DNA from: Craurococcus roseus
GTDB taxonomy: Bacteria > Pseudomonadota > Alphaproteobacteria > Acetobacterales > Acetobacteraceae
NCBI RefSeq assembly: GCF_039523795.1
Contig: NZ_BAAAFZ010000072.1
Location: 1-64,000, forward strand
Direction: 5' to 3'
DNA length: 64,000 nucleotides
This document shows, piece by piece, positions 35,573 through 44,247 of this stretch (its first letter is position 1; each line of letters starts with the position of its first letter). The translations under genes were made by a program, and so were the position numbers. The notes under the pieces were generated by a model. That model saw only the letters and a program-made list of their open reading frames with translations. It searched no databases and was not told the origin of the DNA.

Positions 35573-36576
35573 GCCCCGGCCGTCGCCGCGGCGCGGAGCC
35601 GCTTGACGAAGTCGCCGAAAGGCCGGGCCTCCCACTTCTCGTAGACCGAGGCGGTGGCGGTGCGGAACGGCGCTTGGTCCACCTCGTTCACCGAGACCGC
35701 TTGGTTGGCGCGGAACTCGCCCAGGAGCTTGGCGTCGATCTCCTGCGACAGGGCGCGTTGGTGCGCCTCGGCCTCCTTCGCCGCCTCCTGCACGAGGCGC
35801 TTGTCCTCCGGGCGCAGCCGGCCCCAAGCGATCCGCGAGGCCAGGAACGGATTGCACTCCCACTTGTGGCCGGTGAGCGAGATGAACCTGTTCACCTCGA
35901 AGAGCTTGGCGGAGTGGATGTTGGCGAGCGGGTTCTCCTGCCCGTCCACCACGCCCTGCTGCAAGGCGACGTACAGCTCGTTGAAGTTGAGCTGCTGCGT
36001 CGCCGCGCCGAGCGCCTGGAAGATGTCGATGGTGGTCGGGTCGGGCGGCGTGCGGATCTTCAGGCCGCGCAGGTCCTCCGGCCGGTTGATCGGGCGCTTG
36101 CTGTTCGTGGTGTGGCGAATGCCGTTGTCCCACCAGCCGAGCGCGGTCAAGCCGACCTTCTCGAAACGCTGCGCCAGCTCCTCCCCGATCGGGCCGTCCA
36201 CGACCCTGTAGGCGGAGGCGGCGCGGGGGAACAGGAAGGGCAGGCCGAGCGCCGCGAGTTCGGGCAGCACGGCGGAGGAGGCGCCCTGGCTGTTCACCGA
36301 CATGTCGAGCGTGCCGGTGCGGAGCGCGGTGAGCATCGCCGCGTCGTCGCCGAGCTGGGCCGAGCCGGCGACGCGCATCTCGATGCGGCCGTTGCTCTTT
36401 TCCTTGAGCTGCGCCGCCATGCGCTCGGCGGCGACGGCGCGCGGGTTGCCCGGCGCGGCCCCGTGGCCGAGCGTGAGGCGCACCTGCCCCTGCGCGCGGA
36501 GCGCGGCGGGGGCGGCGAGCGCGCCGGCCGCGCCGAGCAGCGCCGCGCGGCGAGTGGTCTCGAAGGTCTTTGCCAT
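35569..36576 (-). CDS. dctP: TRAP transporter substrate-binding protein (DctP)
   Basis: The 335-residue protein has a twin-arginine-like signal (TTRRAALLGAAGALAAPAALRAQ) and DctP-family motifs: LTLGHGAAPGNPRAVAAERMAAQLKEKSNGRIEM, ALGWWDNGIRHTTNSKRPI, EDLRGLKIRTPPDPT (with the carboxylate-binding Arg) and GVVDGQENPLANI. The conserved Arg suggests an acidic substrate such as a sugar acid. It captures ligand in the periplasm for DctQM. It is followed by DctQ with a four-base overlap and preceded by the transketolase genes 40 bp away. Confidence 0.93.
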   Translation of the reverse strand: MAKTFETTRRAALLGAAGALAAPAALRAQGQVRLTLGHGAAPGNPRAVAAERMAAQLKEKSNGRIEMRVAGSAQLGDDAAMLTALRTGTLDMSVNSQGASSAVLPELAALGLPFLFPRAASAYRVVDGPIGEELAQRFEKVGLTALGWWDNGIRHTTNSKRPINRPEDLRGLKIRTPPDPTTIDIFQALGAATQQLNFNELYVALQQGVVDGQENPLANIHSAKLFEVNRFISLTGHKWECNPFLASRIAWGRLRPEDKRLVQEAAKEAEAHQRALSQEIDAKLLGEFRANQAVSVNEVDQAPFRTATASVYEKWEARPFGDFVKRLRAAATAGA

Positions 36577-36616
36577 TGTTTCCTCCCGGGGATTCTTGGT
36601 GGCCGCTAGGGCGGCG

Positions 36617-37690
36617 CTACAGCCAACTCTTGATGCTCCGCGCCATCGCTTCGGCCGAGATGCCGTATCGGTCGTGCAGCGTCGGGAGCGCGCCGGCGTC
36701 GAGGAACTCGTCCGGCAGCGCCACTTGGCGGAACGCCGCGGGCGCCACGCCGGCGCGCAGCAGCGTCCCGGCCACGGCCTCGCCCAGGCCGCCGATGACG
36801 GAGTGGTTCTCGGCCACGACCACCATGCGGCCGGCGCGGCGCGCTTCGCGGAGGATCGCCTCCTCGTCCAGCGGCTTGATCGTCGGCGAGTGGAGCACGG
36901 CGAGGCTGACGCGGTCCGCTTCGAGCAGCTTCGCCGCCTCCAGCGCCCGCATGGTCATGAAGCCGGACGAGATGACCAGCGCGTCCATCCCGTCCCGGAC
37001 CAGCTTCGCCTTGCCCAGCTCGAAGCGGTAATCGTACTCGTCCAGCACCAGCGGCACGTTGCCGCGCAGCAGGCGCATGTAGACCGGCCCGTCGTGCGCC
37101 GCGATGGCCGGCGTGGCCTGCTCGATGTCCAGCGCGTCGCAGGGGTCCACGATCGTTAGGTCCGGCATCCCGCGGAAAATCGCCACGTCCTCCGTCGCCT
37201 GGTGGCTCGGGCCGTAGCCCGTGGTCAGGCCCGGCAGGGCGCAGCAGATCTTGACGTTCAGCCCTTCCTCGACGATTCCCTGGCTGATGAAGTCGTAGGT
37301 CCTGCGGGAGGCGAACACGGCGTATGTGGTGACGAAGGGCACGAAGCCCTCGTGCGCCATCCCGCCGGCCGCCAGCATCAGGTTCTGCTCGGCCATGCCC
37401 ATCTGGTAGTGGCGGTCGGGGAACGCCCGGCCGAAGATGTGCAGGTCCGTGTACTTGCCGAGGTCCGCCGTCATGCCGACGATCTCGGGCCGGTTCTTCG
37501 CCGCCTCCACCAGCGCGTGCCCGAAGGGCGCCGGCTTGGTGCGCTGCCCCTCCGACGCGAGCGACGCGATCATCGCCGAGGTGGTCAGCCGCTTCTTCGG
37601 GGTTTGCCCGGGCAACTGGCCGCCCTCGCCCCCCTGCTCGCCGGGCGTCGGGGCCTGCGCGCCCGGCGGCGGCCGCTTCATCCGCTTCAT
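36617..37690 (-). CDS. Transketolase, C-terminal (pyrimidine/C) subunit
   Basis: The 357-residue protein begins with a 30-residue Pro/Lys-rich leader and then the transketolase pyrimidine-binding domain (VGMTADLGKYTDLHIFGRAFPDRHYQMGMAEQNLMLAAGGMA, with the catalytic Glu in MAEQN) and the C-terminal domain (GLGEAVAGTLLRAG). With the N subunit it forms a two-chain thiamine-diphosphate transketolase that moves two-carbon ketol units. Split transketolases are often dedicated catabolic enzymes (for example for apulose-4-phosphate or sulfo-sugars). Its ATG overlaps the N subunit stop, so the chains are coupled. Confidence 0.92.
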   Translation of the reverse strand: MKRMKRPPPGAQAPTPGEQGGEGGQLPGQTPKKRLTTSAMIASLASEGQRTKPAPFGHALVEAAKNRPEIVGMTADLGKYTDLHIFGRAFPDRHYQMGMAEQNLMLAAGGMAHEGFVPFVTTYAVFASRRTYDFISQGIVEEGLNVKICCALPGLTTGYGPSHQATEDVAIFRGMPDLTIVDPCDALDIEQATPAIAAHDGPVYMRLLRGNVPLVLDEYDYRFELGKAKLVRDGMDALVISSGFMTMRALEAAKLLEADRVSLAVLHSPTIKPLDEEAILREARRAGRMVVVAENHSVIGGLGEAVAGTLLRAGVAPAAFRQVALPDEFLDAGALPTLHDRYGISAEAMARSIKSWL

Positions 37691-38538
37691 GCCTGCCTCC
37701 CCGCGTCGAGCGCTTCGAGCGCCTGCGCCCATTCGTGCTGTTCCACCCGGATGAAGTGCGATTTCTCGCGCGCTTCGAGGAACGGCACGCCCTTGGCCAT
37801 CCTGGTGTCGCAGATGATGATACGCGGCTTGGGCTCCTCCAGCGCGCGCGCCGCGTCGAACGCCTTCACCAGCGCGCCGATGTCGTTGCCGTCCACCCGC
37901 TGCGCGTACCAGCCGAAGGCTTCCCACTTCGCGGGGAGCGGTTCGAAGTTGAGCACGTCGGGCGAAGGCCCGTCGGCCTGCATCCGGTTCACGTCCACCA
38001 GGCAGATCAGGTTGCCCAGCTTCCAGTGCGCGGCCGACGCCGCCGCTTCCCAGGTCGGACCCTCGCCCAGCTCGCCGTCGGACATGAGGTTGTAGACGAA
38101 TCGGTCGGAGCCCTTCCGCTTCAGCCCCAGGCACATGCCCACGGCGATGCCCAACCCGATGCCGAGCGAGCCGCCGCTGATCTCCATGCCCGGCGTGTAG
38201 GCGGCCATGGCCGACATCGGCAGGCGGCTGTCGTCGCTGCCGTAGGTTTCCAGCTCGTCCGCCGGCACGATGCCGGCCTCGATCAGCGCCGCGTAGAGCG
38301 CGATGGCGTAGTGGCCGATGGACAGCAGGAAGCGGTCCCGCCCCTCCCACTCCGGGTCCTCGGGCCGGTACCGCAGCGCGTGGAAATAGGACACGGCCAG
38401 CACGTCGGCGACGCCGAGCGCCTGCGCGATGTAGCCTTGGCCCTGCACCTCGCCCATGCGGAGCGCGTTGCGCCGGATGCGCCACGCGCGCTCCTCCAGG
38501 CTCGGCGCGTTGGCGAGCGTCGTCGTGCGCTCTCCCAT
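37687..38538 (-). CDS. Transketolase, N-terminal (ThDP-binding) subunit
   Basis: The 283-residue protein contains the ThDP/Mg-binding domain: RDRFLLSIGHYAIALYAALIEAG, SGGSLGIGLGIAVGMCLGLK, the GDG-like motif MSDGELGEGPTWEAA and LVDVNRMQADG. It pairs with the C subunit encoded immediately downstream (ATGA overlap). The gene lies in the TRAP-transketolase-SDR operon, which suggests a role in breaking down the imported compound. It has a close functional relative in the full-length transketolase at 40509-42485. Confidence 0.92.
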   Translation of the reverse strand: MGERTTTLANAPSLEERAWRIRRNALRMGEVQGQGYIAQALGVADVLAVSYFHALRYRPEDPEWEGRDRFLLSIGHYAIALYAALIEAGIVPADELETYGSDDSRLPMSAMAAYTPGMEISGGSLGIGLGIAVGMCLGLKRKGSDRFVYNLMSDGELGEGPTWEAAASAAHWKLGNLICLVDVNRMQADGPSPDVLNFEPLPAKWEAFGWYAQRVDGNDIGALVKAFDAARALEEPKPRIIICDTRMAKGVPFLEAREKSHFIRVEQHEWAQALEALDAGRQA

Positions 38539-38591
38539 GCCGGTCTCCTCCGTTGTTGTTTGTTCGCGCCGCCCGCCCGGGGCGACGGGGC

Positions 38592-39341
38592 TCAGTGGAT
38601 GAGCATGCCGCCGTTGACGTCGATCACCGCGCCGGTGACGTAGGACGACAGGTCGGAGGCGAGGAACAGGTAGATGTTCGCCACGTCCTCCGCGTCGCCG
38701 AGCCGGTTCAGCGGGATGCCCTTCAGGATCTCCGTCCTCATCTCCGGCGTCAGCTTGCCGCCGGTGATGTCCGTCTGGATAAGGCCCGGGGTGACGCTGT
38801 TGACGCGGATGCCGTCCGGCCCCAGCTCCCGCGCCATCGCCTTCGCCAGGCCGAGCACGCCGGCCTTCGCCGCGGAGTAGTGCGGGCCGCCGAAGATGCC
38901 GCCGCCGCGCTGCGCCGAGACCGAGGACATGCAGGCGATCGAGCCGCGCTTGCGCCCGCGCATGTGCGGGATGAAGGCTTGGCTGAGGTACAGGACGCCG
39001 GTCGTGTTCACGTCCAGCACGCGCCGCCAGTTCTCGGGCGAGATGTCCATGATCTTGAGCGGCTGCGTGATGCCGGCGTTGTTGACGAGGATGTCGACAT
39101 GGCCGAAGGCCTCGATCGCGCTCTGGGCCGCGCGCTTGCAGCTCTCGAGGTCGGCGACGTCGCAGTGGAGGCCGATGTGCCCGTCGCCGAGCTCCTTCGC
39201 CGCGCGCTGCGCCCCCGCTTCGTCCAGGTCGAGGATGCCGACCTTCGCGCCGTGCTTCGCAAAAAGGCGGGCGGTTGCGAGACCTATCCCGCGGGCGCTG
39301 GCGGCGCCGGAAATCGCCGCGGTCTTGCCGGCGAGCAGCAT
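38592..39341 (-). CDS. Short-chain dehydrogenase/reductase (SDR)
   Basis: The 249-residue protein has the SDR cofactor motif GAASARGIGLA, an acidic residue after beta-2 (ILDLDE) that favours NAD, NNAG, the catalytic Ser in MSSVSAQRGGG, YSAAK, and the tail SYVTGAVIDVNGGMLIH. It likely oxidises or reduces a polyol or sugar-acid hydroxyl. It lies 53 bp upstream of the split transketolase genes on the same strand, a layout that suggests it makes the keto-sugar used by transketolase. An 82-bp gap separates it from the LysR gene. Confidence 0.92.
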   Translation of the reverse strand: MLLAGKTAAISGAASARGIGLATARLFAKHGAKVGILDLDEAGAQRAAKELGDGHIGLHCDVADLESCKRAAQSAIEAFGHVDILVNNAGITQPLKIMDISPENWRRVLDVNTTGVLYLSQAFIPHMRGRKRGSIACMSSVSAQRGGGIFGGPHYSAAKAGVLGLAKAMARELGPDGIRVNSVTPGLIQTDITGGKLTPEMRTEILKGIPLNRLGDAEDVANIYLFLASDLSSYVTGAVIDVNGGMLIH

Positions 39342-39423
39342 GGCTTCGTCTCCTCCTTGGTTTTCGTTTTCTCCGTGCTGTGTCGCGCGCTGCGCCGCCC
39401 GCCGGCAAGCGAGAAAATCCTGC

Positions 39424-40383
39424 CTACCCGTGAATCCGGCTCACCGGTTCAAAGGGTTGGGGGCCCGCCTGGGCCGGTTCCGTCGGGATGCCGAGTTCCG
39501 CGGCGATCCACTTGCGGAACGCGACCAGCGGGCGGAGGTGCTGCTTGGCGCGGGGGAAGACCAGCCAATGGCCCGTGTAGAAAACGTCCTCGCACGCCCC
39601 TTCCAAGGGCCGCGCCAGCCGCCCCGCGGCCAGTTCGCGCTCCGCCAGCAGCAGGGACTCCAGCGCCACGCCGAGCCCGTCGGCCGCGGCGCTCAGCGAC
39701 AGGAAGCTCCGGTCGAAGCGCGGGCCGCGCGGCTCCGGCGCGGGCAGGCCGTTGGCCGCGAACCAAGCGGGCCAGCGCACGCGCTTGTTGTCGCTCTCGA
39801 TCAGGGTGTGGCGCAGCAGGTCGTGCGGCGAACGGATTCCGGCGGCCAGTTCCGGCGCGCAGAGCGGCGTAACCACCTCGGTCCCGAGCGGCAGGACCAC
39901 CACCCCGCGCTGCGGGGGGCCGCTTTGCAGCTCGGGCGACGGCAGCCCGTAGACGATGTCGGCGTCGAATTCGTCGGCGACGAAGCGCGTGTAGTCCACC
40001 CCCGCCGAGATGCGGACCTCCAGGCCGGCGCAGTCCTGCAGCATCCTGCGGAGGCGCGGCGCCAGCCAGTTCGCGGCGAAGGTCGGCGCGGAGTGCAGGC
40101 GCAGGAGCTGCGGCCCGCGCGCGGACACGGCGCCGATGCCGAGCCGCAGCTCGCCGAAGGCGCGCTCCACGTGCCCCACCAGCGTCTCGCCGTCCGGCGT
40201 CAGGCGGATGGAGCGCCCTTCGCGCAGGAACAGCGCCGAGCCCAGCGAGTCTTCCAGGCTCCGGACGGCGTGGCTCACCGCGCTCGGCGTCAGGCCTAGG
40301 TCCTCCGCGGCGGCCCGGAACGAGCCGGTCCGCGCCGCCGCCTCGAAGGCCCTGAGCGCCGAGAGGGGGAGGTGGAGCGGCAT
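39424..40383 (-). CDS. LysR family regulator (GcvA-like) of the transketolase/TRAP cluster
   Basis: The 319-residue protein has the GcvA-type HTH (LPLSALRAFEAAARTGSFRAAAEDLGLTPSAVSHAVRSLEDSLG) and a periplasmic-binding-like effector domain. The start MPLHLPLSAL at 40383 is the conserved one; an upstream extension is unconserved. It is 82 bp upstream of the SDR gene on the same strand and divergent from the full-length transketolase, so it is placed to control both directions. A 13-bp dyad, TGAGC-CGC-GCTCA, lies 11 bases upstream of its start. Confidence 0.88.
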   Translation of the reverse strand: MPLHLPLSALRAFEAAARTGSFRAAAEDLGLTPSAVSHAVRSLEDSLGSALFLREGRSIRLTPDGETLVGHVERAFGELRLGIGAVSARGPQLLRLHSAPTFAANWLAPRLRRMLQDCAGLEVRISAGVDYTRFVADEFDADIVYGLPSPELQSGPPQRGVVVLPLGTEVVTPLCAPELAAGIRSPHDLLRHTLIESDNKRVRWPAWFAANGLPAPEPRGPRFDRSFLSLSAAADGLGVALESLLLAERELAAGRLARPLEGACEDVFYTGHWLVFPRAKQHLRPLVAFRKWIAAELGIPTEPAQAGPQPFEPVSRIHG

Positions 40384-40393
40384 GGCCGAATCA

Positions 40394-40406
40394 TGAGCCG
40401 CGCTCA
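40394..40406. promoter_or_regulatory. 13-bp dyad between the LysR and transketolase genes
   Basis: TGAGC-CGC-GCTCA is a perfect 5-bp inverted repeat beside the LysR start in the 125-bp divergent gap. An AT-rich core (CAAATTT) lies 25 bases further on. It is a candidate autoregulatory operator; binding has not been shown. Confidence 0.4.
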
Positions 40407-40508
40407 CCGTCCGGCGCAAATTTCCCGCCTTGTTGCCGCGGCGGCAGCGGGGCAGACACGGCGCCAACCAACGGCCCGGCAAGGGCCGAACCGGAGGAAA
40501 CCAGCCCC

Positions 40509-42485
40509 GTGCCCAGCGTCGACCCCCGCCTGATGGCCAACGCGGTCCGCTTCCTGTCCATGGACGCGATCGAGCGCGTCGGGGAGGGGCACCCCGGCAC
40601 GCCGCTCGGCGCCGCCGACATCACAACCGCCTTGTTCGCGCGGCACCTGAAATTCAACCCGGCCGACCCGCTTTGGTTCGACCGCGACCGCTTCGTGGAG
40701 TCGAACGGCCACGGCTCCATGCTGCTCTACGCGCTGCTCCACCTCAGCGGCTACGAGAAGATCACCCTCGACGACATCAAGCGCTTTCGCGAACTGGGCT
40801 CGCGCTGCGAGGGCCACCCCGAGTACGACCCGACCTGCGGCATCGAGACCACGACGGGACCGCTGGGCCAGGGCATCGCCAACGCGGCCGGCATGGCGGT
40901 CGCCGAGGCTTTCCTGAACCGCCGCCTCGGCCCCGGCATCGTGGACCACCGCACCTGGGCGCTGGTCGGCGACGGCTGCTTGCAGGAGGGCGTCGGGCAC
41001 GAGGCCATCTCGCTCGCGGGGCACCTGCGCCTCGGGAAGCTTTGCTTCCTGTGGGACGACAACCTCATGACGGACGACGGCGCCATCGAACTGGCGTCGG
41101 CCGACGACATGCCCGCCAGGTTCCGCCTCAGCGGCTGGCACGTGCAGGAGGTGGACGGCCACGACATCGAGGCGCTCTCCGCCGCCATGCTGCTCGCCAA
41201 AAGCGACCCGCGGCCGTCCATGATCGCCTGCCGGACGGTGATCGGCCGCGGCATCCCCGGCGTCGAGGGCACGCGCGCGGCCCACAGCGCGCGGGTGCTC
41301 CGGAACCACACCGAGGCGGCGCGCGAGGCCCTGGGCTGGAACCATCCGGCCTTCGTCGTGCCCGACGACGTGCTGGGGGCTTGGCGCGAGGCGGGCCGGC
41401 GCAGCCTGCCCGAGCACGAGGCGTGGCAAGCGCGCGTCGGAGCCCTGCCGGCGGAGAAGCGCCGCGAGCTCGACCGGCTCCGCGAGGGGCGCATGCCTGA
41501 AGGCTGGCAGGACTCGCTGCGCGCCTTCGCCCGCCGCGCCGCCGCGGAGCGGCGCGCCGAGTACGGCATCAAGACCTCCGGCGACCTCGTGGACCTCGTC
41601 GCCGAGGCGATCCCGGAGCTGGTGTCCGGCGCGCCGGACCTGGAGGGCGCCACGCAGCACAAGCGCCGCATGGGCGCCTTCACCTCGTCCGACCGGGGCG
41701 GCCGCTACGTCCACTACGGCATCCGCGAGCACGCCATGGGCGCGATGATGAACGGCATGGCGGCCCACGGCGGCGTGGCGCCTGTCGGCGTGACCTACCT
41801 GGTCTTCTCCGACTACATGCGCCCGACGCTGCGCCTGGCGGCGATGATGGGCCTGCCGGTGCGGTTCGTGTTCAGCCACGATTCCATCGGCATCGGCCGC
41901 AACGGCCCGACGCACCAGCCGGTGGAGTACCTGGCCTCGCTGCGCGCCATCCCCAACATGCTCGTGCTCCGCCCCGCCGACGCGGTGGAGGCGGCGGAGT
42001 GCTGGGAGATCGCGCTGACCAACCGCACCGGCCCGTCCTCCTTGATCTTCGCGCGCCAGCCCTTGGAATCTGTGCGGGGCGAGGCCGGCGCGAACCTCTC
42101 GGCGCGCGGCGCCTATGTGTTGGCGGAGGCGGAGGGCGGCGCCCGCCGCGCCACGATCCTCGCCACCGGATCCGAAGTCGCGCTGGCCGTGAAGGCGCGC
42201 GCCACGCTGCAAGCCGAAGGCGTGCCCACCGCCGTCGTGTCCATGCCCTCTTGGGAGCTGTTCGAGCGGCAGGACCGGGCTTACCGTGACCAAGTCCTGG
42301 GCCGCGGCACCGCCCGCGTCGGCGTGGAGGCGGCGGTGCGGCTGGGTTGGGACCGCTACCTCGGCGAGGACGGCGGCTTCGTCGGCATGTCCGGCTACGG
42401 CGCCTCCGGCGCGGAGCAGGAATTGTTCGAGCACTTCTGCATCACGCCGGAGGCCGTGGCGGCCGATGCCCGGAAGCGCCTTTGA
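40509..42485 (+). CDS. tkt: Transketolase (full length)
   Basis: The 658-residue protein has all three transketolase domains: ANAVRFLSMDAIERVGEGHPGTPLGAADI, GPLGQGIANAAGMAVAE, the ThDP/metal site GDGCLQEG...WDDN, the pyrimidine domain YVHYGIREHAMGAMMNGMAAHGG (catalytic Glu in GIREH) and the C-terminal domain. It transfers ketol groups in the pentose phosphate pathway. It starts at a GTG with GGAGG upstream. Its length and motif order are normal. Divergence from the LysR gene, next to the split transketolase operon, suggests it is inducible with that pathway rather than the only housekeeping copy. Confidence 0.95.
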   Translation: MPSVDPRLMANAVRFLSMDAIERVGEGHPGTPLGAADITTALFARHLKFNPADPLWFDRDRFVESNGHGSMLLYALLHLSGYEKITLDDIKRFRELGSRCEGHPEYDPTCGIETTTGPLGQGIANAAGMAVAEAFLNRRLGPGIVDHRTWALVGDGCLQEGVGHEAISLAGHLRLGKLCFLWDDNLMTDDGAIELASADDMPARFRLSGWHVQEVDGHDIEALSAAMLLAKSDPRPSMIACRTVIGRGIPGVEGTRAAHSARVLRNHTEAAREALGWNHPAFVVPDDVLGAWREAGRRSLPEHEAWQARVGALPAEKRRELDRLREGRMPEGWQDSLRAFARRAAAERRAEYGIKTSGDLVDLVAEAIPELVSGAPDLEGATQHKRRMGAFTSSDRGGRYVHYGIREHAMGAMMNGMAAHGGVAPVGVTYLVFSDYMRPTLRLAAMMGLPVRFVFSHDSIGIGRNGPTHQPVEYLASLRAIPNMLVLRPADAVEAAECWEIALTNRTGPSSLIFARQPLESVRGEAGANLSARGAYVLAEAEGGARRATILATGSEVALAVKARATLQAEGVPTAVVSMPSWELFERQDRAYRDQVLGRGTARVGVEAAVRLGWDRYLGEDGGFVGMSGYGASGAEQELFEHFCITPEAVAADARKRL

Positions 42486-42600
42486 TCCCGCGGGCTTTGC
42501 CAATGGGCCGCGGCAGGCGCGGCGTCGCCGCCGCGACGGCGAGCCCGAGACGGTCGCGCCGGATGGCTCGATCGAGGCTTCGCCGCGGCCCCGGCCCGAG

Positions 42601-43344
42601 TCAGGCCGTCGCGGGCGGCACCCTCCGCAGCAGCGCCAAGGTCGCCAGCACGGCCAAGCCGGAGAGCGCCGTCGCCAAGCCGAACAGCGCCGGGTAGCCC
42701 AGCGCGTCGGCGATCCGTCCCGACAGCAGCGCGCCGGCGAGGTAAACGACGAGCTGGCCGCAAGCGAGCGTCGTGAAGTCCGTGCCCGGCTGCTCATCGG
42801 AGCTGACAGCCATGAACAGGCTGTAGAGCGCGACGATCTCCATGTAGCGTATCAGCGTCTGGAAGGCCGCGGCGCCGTAGAGGGGCCACAGCCCGGCGAG
42901 CGTCCCCATCGCGTGAAGCGCGAACAGCAGGAAGCACAGGGTCCGCAGCCCGCCGAGCAGCGACAGGGTCGCCGGCAGTCCCGCCCGGCGCACCATCACC
43001 GCCGCCACGACGGACCCCGCCAGACCGGCCGCCGCCGCCGAGCCGCCGGAGACGTACCCGATCACGTCGAGCGGCACGCCGGCATCCACGCGCCGCTTGC
43101 CGGCCTCCAGGAACTCCTTCGACCAGGCGTAGTACAGGCTCTCGGCGATGCCCTCGCGCCGGCACAGCGCGGCGATGCCGTCCTCGCCGCGCAGGCCCTC
43201 CAGCACCACGCGGATCTTGTCCTCGGCCGAGTGCTGCTTGCGCGTGCGGCGGCGGATGTCGCGCACCACCCGCTCGGCGGGCGGCTTGGCGGCTGACGTG
43301 GCGGTCGGCTCCCGAGCGGCCGGGGCGGAGGATTTCTGGCTCAT
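42601..43344 (-). pseudogene. Chimeric ORF: IS3-type OrfA N-terminus fused to MFS transporter C-terminus
   Basis: The 247-codon frame has two unrelated parts. Codons 1-85 (MSQKSSAPAAREP... RKQHSAEDKIRVVLEGLRGEDGIAALCRREGIAESLYYAWSKEFLEAGKRR) are the helix-turn-helix N-terminus of an IS3-family OrfA transposase. From about 43090 onwards the frame encodes the second half of an MFS transporter (VDAGVPLDVIGYVSGG..., about five helices, SDEQPGTDFTTLACGQLVVYLAGALLSG), similar to RhtX/FptX siderophore permeases. The fusion is in frame with no stop. Neither part is functional alone by family standards; an active chimera is unlikely but open. Confidence 0.8.
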
Positions 43345-43384
43345 CTTCGCTCCATCGGTGGTTACGATGAGCCAGAAATCCTCC
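43327..43384. repeat. 19-bp perfect inverted repeat with 20-base spacer (duplicated orfA starts)
   Basis: The arms 43327-43345 and 43366-43384 are exact reverse complements. Each arm encodes the OrfA start MSQKSS, one on each strand, so two IS3-family 5' ends face away from each other across a 20-base spacer. The plus-strand copy stops after 15 codons at 43414. This points to two IS copies in inverted orientation that were later deleted, or to an inverted duplication. Confidence 0.75.
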
Positions 43385-43410
43385 GTTCCTCAACCAGCCC
43401 CGGCTGTCTC

Positions 43411-43788
43411 ATGAGCCCTGACGCAGGACATCCCAAAGCACCTGACGACGAACAGCTGCGCGGCTTCAACGCCGCCTACAACGCCCGGCGCCAGCGCGTG
43501 CTCGACGGCAAGACGCCCGACCAGGTCGTCGCCGAGCGCCTCAGGGCGCGCCGCCGTCTGGCCAAACCCAAGCCGGAGGGCGGCGCCGGAACCGCCCGCG
43601 CGGAACGGAACCGGATGCGGCGGGACGCCATCGCCGACGCTCGCCTCGTCGCGGACGCCGCCAAGGACGTCTCACCACCAGACGGCCAGGTCCCGTTCCA
43701 CCTACCCTTTCGGCCTCGGCACCGCCGCCGCGGGCTGTTCTCCGGCCACCGAAGAGGAAATCGTCGTAGCCGGGCGCGCCGAATTTGA
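43411..43788 (+). pseudogene. IS481-type transposase C-terminal remnant
   Basis: The frame begins with a short unconserved leader, then GFNAAYNARRQRVLDGKTPDQVVAERLRARRRLAKPKPEGGAGTARA, which matches the extreme C-terminus of IS481-family DDE transposases. The catalytic domain is absent and the frame runs on into unrelated sequence after about 43620. A second frame at about 43706-43800 (GTAAAGCSPATEEEIVVAGRAEFE) looks like a scrap of a small secreted protein. The stretch is a mobile-element graveyard with no complete transposase. Confidence 0.65.
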
Positions 43789-43819
43789 ACGCTCCACGCC
43801 TCCGCGAGACACCCGCGCA

Positions 43820-44236
43820 TCAGATCGATGTGACGCCGAGCTGCTTGAGCAGGCCTAGGTTGTCGAGCAAGGCCCAGTGCTCGGCGAGCCTGCCGCCGCG
43901 GATGTGGAACAGGTCCAGCACCGGGACCTCGACGGCCCGGCCGGTAGGGGCGATGCCGAACAGCTCGCCGCGGTGCGTGCCGCGGATGATGAGCCGCACC
44001 AGGACCTTCTCGCCCTCGGCGACCATGTCTTTGATGTCGAGCCGCATGTCGGGGATCGCGGGCAGGAGCGCGTCGGCGAGGTGCTCGACTCCCTGCGGCC
44101 CGACGACCTCGAAGGGCAGGCCGGGGTCGTGGCGCCGGAAGTCCGGCTCGATGCGCTCCCTGAACCAAGCCACGTCCTTGGCCAGGAACGCCTTGAAGTA
44201 GTCCCGGGCGAGTTGCTTGTTGGCTTCCAGCGGCAT
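43820..44236 (-). CDS. SnoaL-like/ester cyclase family protein (NTF2-like fold)
   Basis: The 138-residue protein reads MPLEANKQLARDYFKAFLAKDVAWFRERIEPDFRRHDPGLP, then LLPAIPDMRLDIKDMVAEGEKVLVRLIIRGTHRGELFGIAPTGRAVEVPVLDLFHIRGGRLAEHW. This is the NTF2-like cone fold of the SnoaL/ester-cyclase group, used by polyketide cyclases and many small-molecule isomerases. The substrate is unknown. It lies 11 bases downstream of a glutathione transferase gene on the same strand, so it may act on a product of that pathway. Confidence 0.85.
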   Translation of the reverse strand: MPLEANKQLARDYFKAFLAKDVAWFRERIEPDFRRHDPGLPFEVVGPQGVEHLADALLPAIPDMRLDIKDMVAEGEKVLVRLIIRGTHRGELFGIAPTGRAVEVPVLDLFHIRGGRLAEHWALLDNLGLLKQLGVTSI

Positions 44237-44247
44237 CTCGTCTTCCC

